Below are positions 18,615 through 28,389 of a DNA stretch of 64,000 nucleotides, one piece after another; position 1 is the first letter of the stretch; each line of letters opens with the position of its first letter. The stretch comes from Sulfurospirillum diekertiae (GTDB lineage Bacteria > Campylobacterota > Campylobacteria > Campylobacterales > Sulfurospirillaceae). The position numbers and the translations under genes were made by a program. Under the pieces are notes generated by a model, which saw nothing but the letters and a program-made list of their open reading frames with translations, did not search any database and was not told where the DNA came from. The DNA lies in assembly GCF_002162315.1 (NCBI RefSeq), contig NZ_CP021416.1, positions 310,001 through 374,000 of the forward strand, read 5' to 3'.

Positions 18615-19544
18615 GTGGAGTCTGTCAAAATTAGTGTCGTTTCTCCCATTTATGGCTGTAAAGAGTGCTTGTTTGAACTGTATGATCGTTTGGTTAAAAC
18701 ACTCAGTCAAATCACAGATAATTTTGAAATTATTTTGGTGAATGATGCCTGTCCTCAAGCTTCTTGGGAACGGATTATGATGTTATGTGCAAAAGATACT
18801 CGTGTGAAAGGCATCAATCTCTCACGCAATTTTGGGCAACATTATGCCATTACTGCAGGGCTTGATCATGCTAAAGGCGATTGGGTTGTTGTTATGGATT
18901 GTGATTTGCAAGACAGACCTGAAGAGATCATTAAGCTTTATAACAAAGCACTGGATGGCTATGATATTGTGTTTGGTAAACGCGTTGAGCGTCAAGATAC
19001 TTTCTTGAAACGCCTTGGTTCCCAAGTGTTTAATAGAGTTTTAGAGTATTTTACTGAGACCAAACATGATAATAGTATTGCCAATTTTGGTATTTATGCT
19101 CAAAAAGTTGTGGAAACGATTAATCGTTACCGTGAACAGAGTAGGGACTTTTTGTTGTTTGCTCAAATGGTAGGATTTAAAAAGACTGAGATTGAAATTG
19201 AGCATGCTGCACGTGCGTATGGATCATCTTCCTATAATCTTTCCAAACTAATCCGTTTAGCCATTGATTCTATTGTATCACACTCTAACAAGCCGTTGAG
19301 GCTCTCGATACAGTTAGGATTTTTTATTGCATTAATCAGTCTTATCTATGCCTGTTGGCTCGTTATTCGTTACTTTTTCTATCATACCCCAGCGGAAGGT
19401 TGGACCAGTTTGATGGTATCTATGTTCTTTATGTTTGGGCTTCTGTTTGCGATTATTGGCATTGCAGGGCTTTACATTGGGAAGATCTTTGATGAGGTTA
19501 AAAGACGACCTCTTTATATTATTCAAGAGACAATTAATTTATGA
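18615..19544 (+). CDS. GT2 family polyprenyl-phosphate glycosyltransferase (GtrB/ArnC/DPM1-like)
   Basis: A 309-residue enzyme. The GT-A domain (1-220) has SVVSPIYGC, VNDACP, MDCDLQDRPE (DxD-like D95-C-D97 and the QDRPE block typical of DPM1/GtrB), and two C-terminal membrane helices (about 230-255, 265-292). Such enzymes move a sugar from a nucleotide to undecaprenyl phosphate on the cytoplasmic face. The start is GTG, with AAAGGTG upstream, placed directly after a TTACATGTAA palindrome. It overlaps the next gene by four bases. Confidence 0.88.
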   Translation: MESVKISVVSPIYGCKECLFELYDRLVKTLSQITDNFEIILVNDACPQASWERIMMLCAKDTRVKGINLSRNFGQHYAITAGLDHAKGDWVVVMDCDLQDRPEEIIKLYNKALDGYDIVFGKRVERQDTFLKRLGSQVFNRVLEYFTETKHDNSIANFGIYAQKVVETINRYREQSRDFLLFAQMVGFKKTEIEIEHAARAYGSSSYNLSKLIRLAIDSIVSHSNKPLRLSIQLGFFIALISLIYACWLVIRYFFYHTPAEGWTSLMVSMFFMFGLLFAIIGIAGLYIGKIFDEVKRRPLYIIQETINL

Positions 19545-20233
19545 AAAGAATAGCAATTTTACAATCAAACTATATCCCATGGAAGGGATATTTTGACATT
19601 ATTGGCAGTGTGGACGAATTTGTCCTCTATGATGATATGCAGTACACCAAAAATGATTGGCGTAACCGCAATAAAATTAAAACGCAAAATGGACTTCAGT
19701 GGCTGAGTATTCCTGTGCGTCAAGAGAGCTTGCACCAAAAGATTAATGAGACCAAAATTATTGATCCCAAATGGAATGTCAATCATTGGCGAAGTATTTC
19801 TCAAAGCTATGCCAAGGCACCACATTTTAAAGCGTACAAAGAGCAAATGGAAGCTTTGTATATGAGCGCGACCATGGAGACGATTAGTGAGATCAATCGT
19901 CATTTTATTGATGCGATATGTGCGATGTTAGAGATTAAAACGGTGATTCGAGACTCGCGTGAGTTTGTTTTAGCTGATGGTAAGAGTGAGCGACTGTTGG
20001 CACTCTGTCAAGATTTAGGTGCGACAACGTATCTAAGTGGTCCTGCGGCGCGTGATTATCTGGATGAGTCTATTTTCAAAGAAGCGGGAATAGCGGTTGA
20101 GTGGATGGATTACAGTGGTTACCACGAATATCACCAACTTTTTCCTCCGTTTGAACATGGCGTTAGTGTGATCGATCTGATCTTAAATGAAGGCAAAAAT
20201 GCCAAAAACTTTTTAAAGAGTACACCAAAATGA
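19541..20233 (+). CDS. WbqC family protein
   Basis: A 230-residue protein of the WbqC-like family: MKRIAILQSNYIPWKGYFDII, EFVLYDDMQYTKNDWRNRN, LSIPVRQESLHQKI and a terminal HGVSVIDLILNEG block. The family is found in O-antigen and capsule clusters next to sugar aminotransferases. The biochemical role is not established; a part in modifying an amino sugar is suspected. It overlaps both neighbours by four bases (ATGA), so translation is coupled. Confidence 0.88.
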   Translation: MKRIAILQSNYIPWKGYFDIIGSVDEFVLYDDMQYTKNDWRNRNKIKTQNGLQWLSIPVRQESLHQKINETKIIDPKWNVNHWRSISQSYAKAPHFKAYKEQMEALYMSATMETISEINRHFIDAICAMLEIKTVIRDSREFVLADGKSERLLALCQDLGATTYLSGPAARDYLDESIFKEAGIAVEWMDYSGYHEYHQLFPPFEHGVSVIDLILNEGKNAKNFLKSTPK

Positions 20234-21363
20234 TACATTTTAATAAACCTCCTTTAACTGGAAACGAAGAGAAATATCTTTTAGAGACACTGCACAGCCT
20301 TAAAATGTCAGGTGATGGTGTTTTTGGAAAGCGTTGTCAAAAATGGTTTGAAGAACGCTATCACTGTTCTAAAACCTTGCTCACACCTTCGTGTACGCAT
20401 GCGCTTGAAATGGCTGCTCTTCTCTTGGATATCAAAGAGGGCGATGAAGTTATTATGCCGAGCTATACGTTTGTCAGTACCGCTGATGCATTTGCATTGC
20501 GTGGAGCGAAGATTGTTTTTGTCGATGTACGACCTGAGACAATGAATATCGATGAGCGTTTGATCGAAGCGGCGATTACGCCTAAAACTAAAGTGATTGT
20601 TCCTGTACATTATGCAGGTGTTGGATGCAATATGGATGTCATCATGGATATTGCAAACCGTCATAATCTTTTTGTCGTTGAAGATGCCGCACAAGGGTTT
20701 GAGTCAACCTACAAAGGCAAACCTCTTGGAACGATTGGTCATTTGGGCGCCTTTAGTTTTCATGAAACCAAAAATGTGACCAGTGGTGGCGAAGGTGGAT
20801 TATTACTGATTAATGATGAGCGATTTTTTCAAAGAGCAGAGATTATCCGTGAAAAAGGAACCAATCGTAGCCAATTCTTTAGAGGAATGGTGGACAAATA
20901 TAGTTGGGTAGATATTGGTAGTAGTTATCTTCCTTGTGAGTTTCAATCTGCATACCTTTGGGGTCAACTTGAGATGGTGGATACCATTCAAACACACCGC
21001 TTAAACAGTTGGAAAGCGTACTATGAAAGACTTGAACCCCTTGCAACAAAAGGGTTGATTGAGCTTCCATTTATTCCAGAAGGATGCATACACAATGCCC
21101 ATATGTTTTATTTAAAAGTGAAAGATTTAGACGAGAGAACTGTGCTTTTAGAAAAATTTAAAGAGCTCAATATTGGCGCCGTTTTCCATTATATCCCATT
21201 GCACAGTGCTCCTGCTGGGTTAAAATTTGGACACTTCTTTGGAAAAGATATTTATACGACAAGGGAGAGTGAGCGTTTGATTCGCCTTCCAATGTATTAT
21301 GGTTTGACACTAGAAGAGATCGATGCCGTGTGTGAAGTATTGATAAAATGGAGTGCACGTTAA
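20230..21363 (+). CDS. dTDP-4-amino-4,6-dideoxygalactose transaminase-like (WecE/RffA type)
   Basis: A 377-residue DegT/DnrJ/EryC1/StrS aminotransferase. PLP-binding Lys181 lies in AFSFHETKNVTSGGEGG, with VVEDAAQG and SYTFVSTADAFALRGAKI. The order of conserved blocks (LLTPSCTHALEMAALLLDI, GDEVIMPSYTFVSTA, DVRPETMNIDE, PVHYAG) is that of enterobacterial WecE, which makes dTDP-Fuc4N from the 4-keto sugar. The exact nucleotide sugar is an inference from this resemblance. It is coupled to WbqC upstream and its stop overlaps the ATG of the next gene (TAATG). Confidence 0.88.
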   Translation: MIHFNKPPLTGNEEKYLLETLHSLKMSGDGVFGKRCQKWFEERYHCSKTLLTPSCTHALEMAALLLDIKEGDEVIMPSYTFVSTADAFALRGAKIVFVDVRPETMNIDERLIEAAITPKTKVIVPVHYAGVGCNMDVIMDIANRHNLFVVEDAAQGFESTYKGKPLGTIGHLGAFSFHETKNVTSGGEGGLLLINDERFFQRAEIIREKGTNRSQFFRGMVDKYSWVDIGSSYLPCEFQSAYLWGQLEMVDTIQTHRLNSWKAYYERLEPLATKGLIELPFIPEGCIHNAHMFYLKVKDLDERTVLLEKFKELNIGAVFHYIPLHSAPAGLKFGHFFGKDIYTTRESERLIRLPMYYGLTLEEIDAVCEVLIKWSAR

Positions 21364-21761
21364 TGGCACATTTATACATCTTTGGAACGATTTTTTTTAC
21401 CGTATATGGTCAACTTGTTATTAAGTGGCGGATTCCTTTTCATGGGCATTTACCCGATGCATCAGCTGAAAAACTCTTCTTTTTACTCAAGCTTTTTTTT
21501 AGATCCATTTATTTTGAGTGGTTTTGTTTCCGCATTCATCGCCTCTTTGTGTTGGATGGCGGCCATGACAAAGTTCGAACTCAGCTACGCTTATCCATTT
21601 ATGGGACTCACGTTTGTAGTCGTTTTTTATCTCTTCAGTCTTTTTTATTTAGTGAAAGTGTTACAGTTTATAAAATTCTCGGTCTTGCCTTGATTGTATT
21701 AGGTATTTTTTATCTCCAGTCGTGCCTAATTACTGCGATAACATCAGATAAAAATCATTGA
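21363..21761 (+). pseudogene. EamA/SMR-like small flippase, frame broken at two T runs
   Basis: Read literally, no single frame covers the gene. The product starts MAHLYIFGTIFFTVYGQLVIKW in frame 1, moves to LDPFILSGFVSAFIASLCWMAAMTKFE after the T8 run near 21493-21500, and returns to SESVTVYKILGLALIVLGIFYLQS after the T6 run near 21650. Correcting T8 to T7 and T6 to T7 gives about 130 residues with four hydrophobic helices, the ArnE/ArnF or EmrE pattern. It would flip an undecaprenyl-linked sugar for the cassette upstream. A true pseudogene is possible but less likely given similar indels elsewhere. Confidence 0.75.
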
Positions 21762-21765
21762 AAGA

Positions 21766-21791
21766 GTGAAGAGAGAATTTTCTCTCTTCAC
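21766..21791. terminator. Bidirectional terminator hairpin between the flippase and EF-hand genes
   Basis: GTGAAGAGAGAA pairs with TTCTCTCTTCAC (12-bp stem, tiny loop). It lies between two converging genes, five bases after the flippase stop, and ends the long glycan/flagellar operon. Confidence 0.75.
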
Positions 21792-21800
21792 ATGAGTATT

Positions 21801-22103
21801 TTATCGTGAGCGCATACGTCGGAGCTGCCCATCTTGTAGCTCTTCTTTAGTAATTTTACCATCTTTGTTGGTATCGAAGTAGGCAAAATCGGGTGAATTT
21901 ACAGCATTTCTCATGGGCATCCCCGCTTCCGCTCTTGTGTTCATACGCTCCGCTTTCACAGCATCAAACTCCTCTTTGGTAATGACCCCATCTTTGTTTT
22001 TATCATACGCTTCAAAGGCAAGAGGTCCACGCGTTGTATCTGCGGCAGAAAGATTTAAACCTACAAAACTTGCCATGGTTAAAAGCATGAGTGTTTTTTT
22101 CAT
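21801..22103 (-). CDS. Exported EF-hand domain protein
   Basis: A 100-residue protein. Residues 1-20 are a Sec signal peptide (MKKTLMLLTMASFVGLNLSA, cleavage near AA-DT). Two EF-hand calcium loops follow: DKNKDGVITKEEF and DTNKDGKITKEEL, each with Asp/Asn/Asp and a terminal Glu at the right spacing. It should bind Ca2+ in the periplasm. It overlaps by four bases the upstream DUF4405 gene and is probably co-expressed with it. The function is unknown; similar small EF-hand proteins are common in Campylobacterota. Confidence 0.9.
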   Translation of the reverse strand: MKKTLMLLTMASFVGLNLSAADTTRGPLAFEAYDKNKDGVITKEEFDAVKAERMNTRAEAGMPMRNAVNSPDFAYFDTNKDGKITKEELQDGQLRRMRSR

Positions 22104-22924
22104 TTTGACTCCTTCGTTTGGATTGTTTTAAGTAATTCTAATAGCTCAATAGGCTTTACATGTAAAGCTTCTGCACACTCTTTCATCGTTGAATTTTCGG
22201 TGGCATTAAAGCCTTTTTCGTGGATAATATGTAATGCTTTTTCAAGTTCAAACGTCTGCTGTGTGCTGGCTTCTTTGAGGGTTAATTTACCGTATCCTCC
22301 ACCAGAGGTAGAATTTTTAGATTGAGATTTAGTGTTAATGATATCAAAAATCTGAGCGGGAGATTTGCCATTTTCTTTAGCAATTTCTGCAATTGTTTTT
22401 GAACGATCGACACCTTGAATTTTATGTGTATTCAGCTGAGAAATTATGGCTGAAATGCTGCTATTAGTACGCATGGAAAACTCTTCTAACGTGGAGAGCT
22501 CAGCATGTCCATAAGGTGCTTGATCGACTTTTCTTTCCCAAGAGGCTTTTATCTCGTCTTGAAAATCCAAAAATTGCTCGAATGGTACCCAATAATAAAG
22601 GGTTCCAAGAAGAAAAAGAAGATTCACTCCAAGGGCTAAAAGAAACTCTTTGGTAAAAAGTGAAAACTCTCGTGATTTGTTCATTAAATAGTTGATAAGA
22701 GCATTCCAATTAAGATAAATATGAAAAAGCATACCCACCAAAAAGAGCACCATAAAGGTTACATGTAAATGAGTATAGTGTGTTTTATCAAGCCCTAAAA
22801 GCTGCCAATTTGTCCAGTTGGCTACTCTGCCCTTGGGTGAGAGAAAAAGGATAATGCCTGTGTAACTCATTATGAGAAAAGAAAACCCAATACATAAGGA
22901 AGTAAAGCGTCTAAGTGAATACAT
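22100..22924 (-). CDS. DUF4405 domain membrane protein
   Basis: A 274-residue protein. Three or four membrane helices (about 8-28, 52-75, 92-115) carry His residues in HYTHLHVTFMVLF and GMLFHIYLNW, like the cytochrome b561/DUF4405 group, so haem binding is possible. The soluble C-terminal half (120-270) holds two helix-turn-helix-like repeats (TIAEIAKENGKSPAQIFDII; MKECAEALHVKPIELLELL), which look like the domain of unknown function seen in related proteins. It is the first gene of a pair with the EF-hand protein. Palindrome copies lie at 22156 and 22759. Confidence 0.75.
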   Translation of the reverse strand: MYSLRRFTSLCIGFSFLIMSYTGIILFLSPKGRVANWTNWQLLGLDKTHYTHLHVTFMVLFLVGMLFHIYLNWNALINYLMNKSREFSLFTKEFLLALGVNLLFLLGTLYYWVPFEQFLDFQDEIKASWERKVDQAPYGHAELSTLEEFSMRTNSSISAIISQLNTHKIQGVDRSKTIAEIAKENGKSPAQIFDIINTKSQSKNSTSGGGYGKLTLKEASTQQTFELEKALHIIHEKGFNATENSTMKECAEALHVKPIELLELLKTIQTKESK

Positions 22925-23059
22925 ACATGTCCTTTATTTTCTTATAATATAAATAAACTTTACTGATAGTATGACACTTTAATGTTAAAAGAGTGTTAAC
23001 GCTATCTTAAGTCCCTATTGGATAAAATAAAGCACTTTTTGATGTAAAGGATATTTCAT

Positions 23060-23989
23060 ATGAGAGGCTACAAAGTCTTTGCAGGAACAGCAAATCCAGA
23101 GTTTGCTAAAAGGGTTGCCAAACATCTTTCGTTACCACTTTCAGCGGCTGAAATTAAACGCTTTAGCGATGGTGAGATCAGTGTTCAAGTCAGTGAGAGT
23201 GTGCGTGGAAAAGATGTTTTTATTATTCAATCAACGTGTGCACCTGCGAATATTAATTTAATGGAATTACTTATTCTAACCGATGCGCTTCGCAGAAGTT
23301 CAGCGAACAGCATTACAGCGGTTATGCCTTATTTTGGCTATGCACGACAAGATAGAAAAGCGGCTCCAAGAGTTCCTATTACGGCAAAACTTGTTGCCAA
23401 TATGATCCAAACAGCTGGCATTGATCGTGTCGTGACCATAGATCTTCATGCCGGGCAAATTCAAGGTTTCTTTGATATTCCTGTCGATAATCTTTACGGT
23501 TCTATCATTTTCAACGACTATGTGAAAGCCAAAAATCTCAAAAACCCAATCATCGCAAGCCCCGATATTGGCGGTGTTGCACGTGCAAGAAGTTTTGCAA
23601 AACTTTTAGGCGTAGACATGGTCATCGTAGATAAACGTCGTGAAAAAGCCAATGTATCAGAAGTTATGAATATCATTGGTGATGTTGCGGGTAAAGATGT
23701 TATTCTGGTTGATGATATGATTGACACAGCAGGTACGATTGTCAAAGCCGCTGAAGTGTTGAAGAAAAAAGGTGCAACAAGCGTTATGGCGTGCTGTACA
23801 CATGCAGTTTTAAGTGGTCCAGCGTATGAGCGTATTTCTAAAGGTGATTTAGATGAGCTTATCGTTACCGATACTATTCCTCTCAAAGAAGCCAATGATA
23901 AAATCAAAGTGCTTAGTGTTGCTCCTGTCTTTGCAGAAGTCATTCGTCGTGTTTATCACAATGAGAGTGTCAATGGATTGTTTGTTTAA
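23060..23989 (+). CDS. prs: Ribose-phosphate pyrophosphokinase
   Basis: A 309-residue PRPP synthase with [52 protein letters not shown] (ATP loop) and the PRPP motif [14 protein letters not shown]. It makes PRPP from ribose 5-phosphate and ATP for nucleotide, His and Trp synthesis. Length is the usual one. AAAGGATA precedes the ATG. The stop overlaps the lepA ATG (TAATG), so both are translated from one message. Confidence 0.97.
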   Translation: MRGYKVFAGTANPEFAKRVAKHLSLPLSAAEIKRFSDGEISVQVSESVRGKDVFIIQSTCAPANINLMELLILTDALRRSSANSITAVMPYFGYARQDRKAAPRVPITAKLVANMIQTAGIDRVVTIDLHAGQIQGFFDIPVDNLYGSIIFNDYVKAKNLKNPIIASPDIGGVARARSFAKLLGVDMVIVDKRREKANVSEVMNIIGDVAGKDVILVDDMIDTAGTIVKAAEVLKKKGATSVMACCTHAVLSGPAYERISKGDLDELIVTDTIPLKEANDKIKVLSVAPVFAEVIRRVYHNESVNGLFV

Positions 23990-25782
23990 TGCAGAAATAT
24001 ATTCGTAATTTTTGTATTATTGCTCATATCGACCATGGTAAAAGTACCTTAGCCGATCGTCTTATTCAAGAGTGCGGTGCAGTCAGTGCACGTGAAATGA
24101 CTGCACAAATGATGGATACCATGGACATCGAAAAAGAGCGTGGCATTACTATTAAAGCACAAAGTGTTCGTCTAACGTATGTGAAAGATGGACAACCTTA
24201 TATTCTTAACCTTATCGACACTCCCGGTCACGTAGACTTTTCCTATGAAGTGAGCCGTTCTTTAGCTTCCAGTAATGGAGCACTTCTCGTTGTTGATGCC
24301 TCTCAAGGTGTGGAAGCGCAAACGATTGCCAATGTGTACATCGCTTTGGAAAATAACTTAGAAATTATCCCCGTTCTCAATAAAATTGATCTTCCTGCGG
24401 CAGATCCTGAGCGTGTAAAAGATGAGATCGAACATACTATTGGACTTGATTGTTCCGAGGCGTTAAGTGTCAGTGCCAAAAGTGGTATTGGTATCAGGGA
24501 ACTTCTCGACACATTGGTTGATAAAATCCCTGCCCCAACAGGCAATGAAGATGCCCCAACCAAAGCGCTGATTTACGATAGCTGGTTTGACAACTATCTA
24601 GGAGCACTTGCTTTGGTTCGCGTCTACGATGGCGCGATCAAAAAAGGGCAAGAAGTCTATGTCATGGGTACAGGTAAAAAACACGAAGTATTAAACCTCA
24701 TGTATCCGCATCCGCTCGTGTTAGAAAAAACACCGATGATTAAAACGGGCGAAGTGGGCATTGTTGTTCTGGGGCTTAAAAACGTAGGTGATGTTAAAGT
24801 AGGCGATACCATTACGGATTTTCGTAACAAAACGAAAGAGCCGATTCCTGGCTTTAAAGAGGTCAAACAGTTCGTTTTTGCGGGACTCTACCCGATTGAA
24901 ACCGATAAATTTGAAGAACTCAGAGACGCGCTTGATAAGCTCAAACTCAATGACTCAAGCATCTCGTATGAGCCTGAAACTTCTGCTGCCTTAGGCTTTG
25001 GCTTTAGGGTTGGCTTCTTGGGGCTACTTCACATGGAAGTCATTAAAGAGCGTTTGGAGCGAGAGTTTGATCTTGATCTCATTGCTACCGCACCAACGGT
25101 TACGTATAAAGTGAAAACGACGAAAGGGACAGTCCTTGATATTCAAAACCCAAGTCAACTTCCTCCGGTGAATGAATTTGAAGAGATTCAAGAACCGTAT
25201 GTCAAAGCAACCGTGTTAACACCGACAGAATTTTTGGGCAACATCATCATTTTGATGAATAATAAACGTGGCATGCAAAAGAAAATGGACTATCTCAGTC
25301 CAGAGCGTGTACTTTTAGAGTATGAAATTCCACTCAATGAAATTGTGATGGACTTTTATGATAAACTCAAATCGGTCAGCAAAGGGTATGCCAGCTTTGA
25401 TTACGAGCCTATCGGGTATCAAGTGGGTGATTTGGTCAAGCTGGATCTTTTGGTCGCAGGTGAGCCTGTGGATGCACTTTCCATCATCGTTCCACGTGTG
25501 AGTGCGCAAACCAGAGGACGTGACTTTGTTAAAGCGATGAAAGAGATCGTCCCTCGTCAACTTTTTGAAGTAGCGATCCAAGCGAGTATTGGCACCAAAG
25601 TCATTGCACGTGAAACCGTGAAATCCATGGGTAAAAATGTGACCGCGAAGTGTTACGGTGGCGATATTACGAGGAAGCGAAAACTGCTTGATAAACAAAA
25701 AGAGGGTAAAAAACGTATGAAATCCATCGGTAAAGTCCAATTACCGCAAGAGGCGTTTTTGACCATTCTTAAGATCGACTAG
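23989..25782 (+). CDS. lepA: Elongation factor 4 (LepA) GTPase
   Basis: A 597-residue translational GTPase. G1 is AHIDHGKST (12-20), G2 sits in [12 protein letters not shown]3 is DTPGHVDF, G4 is NKIDL and G5 is SAKSG. The LepA-specific C-terminal domain ends [20 protein letters not shown]. It back-translocates or remodels ribosomes under stress. The complete length fits the family. It is coupled to prs by TAATG and followed by comF 12 bases later. Confidence 0.97.
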   Translation: MQKYIRNFCIIAHIDHGKSTLADRLIQECGAVSAREMTAQMMDTMDIEKERGITIKAQSVRLTYVKDGQPYILNLIDTPGHVDFSYEVSRSLASSNGALLVVDASQGVEAQTIANVYIALENNLEIIPVLNKIDLPAADPERVKDEIEHTIGLDCSEALSVSAKSGIGIRELLDTLVDKIPAPTGNEDAPTKALIYDSWFDNYLGALALVRVYDGAIKKGQEVYVMGTGKKHEVLNLMYPHPLVLEKTPMIKTGEVGIVVLGLKNVGDVKVGDTITDFRNKTKEPIPGFKEVKQFVFAGLYPIETDKFEELRDALDKLKLNDSSISYEPETSAALGFGFRVGFLGLLHMEVIKERLEREFDLDLIATAPTVTYKVKTTKGTVLDIQNPSQLPPVNEFEEIQEPYVKATVLTPTEFLGNIIILMNNKRGMQKKMDYLSPERVLLEYEIPLNEIVMDFYDKLKSVSKGYASFDYEPIGYQVGDLVKLDLLVAGEPVDALSIIVPRVSAQTRGRDFVKAMKEIVPRQLFEVAIQASIGTKVIARETVKSMGKNVTAKCYGGDITRKRKLLDKQKEGKKRMKSIGKVQLPQEAFLTILKID

Positions 25783-25794
25783 CTTTACATGTAA

Positions 25795-26367
25795 ATGCGT
25801 TGCCATCTTTGTTTAAACCTCAGTTGGCAACCACTTTGCAAAACCTGCCTGCAAACCATTCTAGCCCCAACACCTGCTTTTAGAGTGTTGGAAAGTGGGC
25901 TTAGAGTCTACTCTTTTTACAACTACACTGACATAGCCCCTCTGCTTCATACCAAGCACACCTACATCGGCGCTAAAATCTTCGCTCAACTTGGAACGCA
26001 TACCTTTTTTGAATTTTTAAAAACCTTTGAGTTACCCAAAGGCATTTACGCCATTCCCATCGACGATCATGTCAGACACGGTTATTCTCACAGTGCCATC
26101 TTAGCTAAAGCAACCAAGCCTTTTTTAACGCCAATATATGGGAGTTTAAGAGCGCAAAATCATGAGAGTTATTCGGGGAAAAGCAGAGCCTATAGACAAG
26201 CCAATAAACGTAATTTTATCTTTACATGTAAAGATGAAGTGGATGCTATTTTGATCGATGACATTGTCACCACGGGCAGTACATTAGAAGAAGCCTATGA
26301 GACGCTTAAACAGCATGGAGTGAATGTACTGTTTGCGCTTGTTTTAGCGGATGCGAAAGAGAACTAA
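25795..26367 (+). CDS. ComF family phosphoribosyltransferase-like protein
   Basis: A 190-residue ComF-type protein. The N-terminus has a CxxC...CxxC zinc motif (C3, C6, C15, C18) and the C-terminal half the PRPP loop AILIDDIVTTGSTLEEA. The family is needed for natural transformation in several bacteria (it helps load single-stranded DNA). The ATG at 25795 directly abuts an exact TTACATGTAA (25785-25794), which occupies the space where a ribosome site would be; no purine-rich site is seen, so it may depend on lepA translation. A second exact copy lies in the gene at 26222. Confidence 0.85.
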   Translation: MRCHLCLNLSWQPLCKTCLQTILAPTPAFRVLESGLRVYSFYNYTDIAPLLHTKHTYIGAKIFAQLGTHTFFEFLKTFELPKGIYAIPIDDHVRHGYSHSAILAKATKPFLTPIYGSLRAQNHESYSGKSRAYRQANKRNFIFTCKDEVDAILIDDIVTTGSTLEEAYETLKQHGVNVLFALVLADAKEN

Positions 26368-26401
26368 TCTATTCTCTTTCAACGTTTACATGTAAGATGT
26401 T

Positions 26402-27715
26402 TTAGATATCTTTCGCTAACTCTTTTTCTTTGCGAATGATATACCAACCAAGAATGGCTCCCAATAAAAATACAGCTATAACATAAAATCCTGCAGCGTA
26501 TTTGCTGAAAAAGTTTGCCAGAATTGGAATCAGGAAAGCAGTTAAAGCGCCGGTGATGGCATAAGAAATATTAAACGAAAAAGCGACGCCACTGTATCTG
26601 ACTTTGGCAGGAAACGCTCGTACCATATAGTATGGAAATGCCCCAACAATACCAACGCTAAAGCCAACAATGGGGTAAGTGATGTAGAGCATTTCTCTGC
26701 CTGCAGAAAGGGATGAGAGAAATATGATTGTTGCGATAACAACGAAAAGGCATCCAATCATAATTACTTGACCAATAGAAAATTTATCAGTAAGGTAGCC
26801 ATAAAGGACGCATCCAAGCGCTAAACCAGCAGTTGCAAGCAGTCTTGAAATGGATACATCCATTTCGGAAAAACCAAATTGTCCTTGTAAATAGACATGG
26901 GACGTGACGATAATCACCATGATACCAGCAGAGAGAACCCATGTGAGTAAAATAGAAAGAGTTACTTGGGGTAAATAGTTTGATAAAACCTCCCAAATAG
27001 GTAATTTTTTAGAAATTTCCTTCTCACCCCGTTGTTGCATTTCAAGAAAAATAGGCGTCTCTTTAAGCCATTGCCTTAAGTACATGGCGATAAAACCAAA
27101 AATACCGCCCACGATAAATGGAATTCTCCACGCCCAAGCGTGCATTTCAGTCGTATTAAAATTACTTTGCATCAAGATAGAAACGACAGAACCAAGAAGA
27201 ATGCCAAGTGTCAGACCCGAAGTCAGTGTCCCACAAGCAAGCCCAACTTTATCTTTAGGAACATGCTCTGCTACAAAAGTCCAAGCCCCAGGAATTTCAC
27301 CACCTACAGCAAGTCCTTGGCAAACGCGAAGGAGTAAAAGAAAAACAGGCGCAAAATAACCTACAAGAGCATAGGTTGGTAAACAACCAATCAGAAGTGT
27401 GGGGATTGCCATAAGAAGAATGCTGAGGGTAAACATACGTTTTCTACCCAATAAATCGCCAAAATGTGCCATGACAATACCACCAAAAGGACGCGCTAAA
27501 TAACCCGCTGCGAAAATTCCAAATGTTTGTAATTGACTCAACCACATAGGCATGTCTGCAGGAAAAAATAGGCTACCAATCACTTTGGAAAAAAATACAA
27601 AAATGATAAAGTCATAAAACTCCAACGCTCCACCAAAAGCAGAAAGAGAAAGTGTTTTGTAATCTTGAGCGCAAAGCATCCTTTTATGCTTCATTGCCGT
27701 ATGTTGCTGAGCCAT
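26402..27715 (-). CDS. MFS transporter, metabolite:H+ symporter (ProP/ShiA-like) type
   Basis: A 437-residue protein with 12 hydrophobic helices. Hallmarks of the MHS subfamily are FGGALEFYDFIIFVFFS near the N-terminus, ARPFGGIVMAHFGDLLGRKRMF (the GDxxGRK loop between helices 2 and 3), and RVCQGLAVGGEIPGAWTFVAEHVP. Members take up organic acids, betaine or shikimate with protons. The substrate is not readable. It converges on comF; between them are a weak hairpin and a TTACATGTAA at 26386. Confidence 0.88.
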   Translation of the reverse strand: MAQQHTAMKHKRMLCAQDYKTLSLSAFGGALEFYDFIIFVFFSKVIGSLFFPADMPMWLSQLQTFGIFAAGYLARPFGGIVMAHFGDLLGRKRMFTLSILLMAIPTLLIGCLPTYALVGYFAPVFLLLLRVCQGLAVGGEIPGAWTFVAEHVPKDKVGLACGTLTSGLTLGILLGSVVSILMQSNFNTTEMHAWAWRIPFIVGGIFGFIAMYLRQWLKETPIFLEMQQRGEKEISKKLPIWEVLSNYLPQVTLSILLTWVLSAGIMVIIVTSHVYLQGQFGFSEMDVSISRLLATAGLALGCVLYGYLTDKFSIGQVIMIGCLFVVIATIIFLSSLSAGREMLYITYPIVGFSVGIVGAFPYYMVRAFPAKVRYSGVAFSFNISYAITGALTAFLIPILANFFSKYAAGFYVIAVFLLGAILGWYIIRKEKELAKDI

Positions 27716-27856
27716 TTTGCTATCCTATAGTTTTTAAAAGCTCAAATTATAACGAAAAATTATCGGATACAATAGGCTTTACATGTAAAAAACTGTTTAT
27801 AAAATAAGCATATAAACATGGAAAGGTGGTGGATTGAATTTTGTTACTGAGCCAGT

Positions 27857-28375
27857 TTACACTCTCTCACATGAATTTATGACGATAGGGGATGGGCTAT
27901 TTTTTTCTACATGTATTTTAAGCATGAGTAAAAGTATTTGGTACATGTCTTTGTCATTGCGTTTAGCAACCGTCTTTAATGTATCTTCATCATTTTCAAC
28001 TGTGATATGGTTTTCCAAAAGTTTTTCTTTCATGAACGTAGCATCAAAATGAAACAGTACACACAGCGTTTGAAAAGATTGATGTTTGGTATTTTGAATC
28101 AAAAAGTCTATGTTGTCTTCATTGCGGATATGTTTGTTCAAAATAATGGCAATACTTTCTTGCAAAAGTTTTCGAATCGTGCATCTTCTCAACCAAGCAT
28201 GTACACCTAAAAGCCCAATAATAATAAGTGCTGATAGCTTATGTAACAAAAGATTTGAAAATGTATAAGAACCTAATACAAAAGAGATACCTGTGGTATA
28301 AAGAGTAATAAACATCACAATAATGGCTATAATTATTATGACTTTAAGAACAGTTTCATTGAGGCGTGCAAACAT
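27857..28375 (-). CDS. Hypothetical membrane protein with two N-terminal helices
   Basis: A 172-residue protein. Two hydrophobic stretches (about 10-32 and 44-62) are followed by a soluble helical C-terminal domain (HIRNEDNIDFLIQ..., VENDEDTLKTVAKRNDKDMYQ in part). I do not recognise a family. The 140-bp gap to the MFS gene holds only a TTACATGTAA copy (27779-27788). The gene lies just left of the transposase element and points away from it. Confidence 0.65.
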   Translation of the reverse strand: MFARLNETVLKVIIIIAIIVMFITLYTTGISFVLGSYTFSNLLLHKLSALIIIGLLGVHAWLRRCTIRKLLQESIAIILNKHIRNEDNIDFLIQNTKHQSFQTLCVLFHFDATFMKEKLLENHITVENDEDTLKTVAKRNDKDMYQILLLMLKIHVEKNSPSPIVINSCERV

Positions 28376-28389
28376 AAAATTCCTTCAAA

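Noticed and set aside
27834-28210. Two open frames opposite the hypothetical membrane protein gene
   Set aside because: They are antisense to the better-supported minus-strand gene, without RBS or domain.
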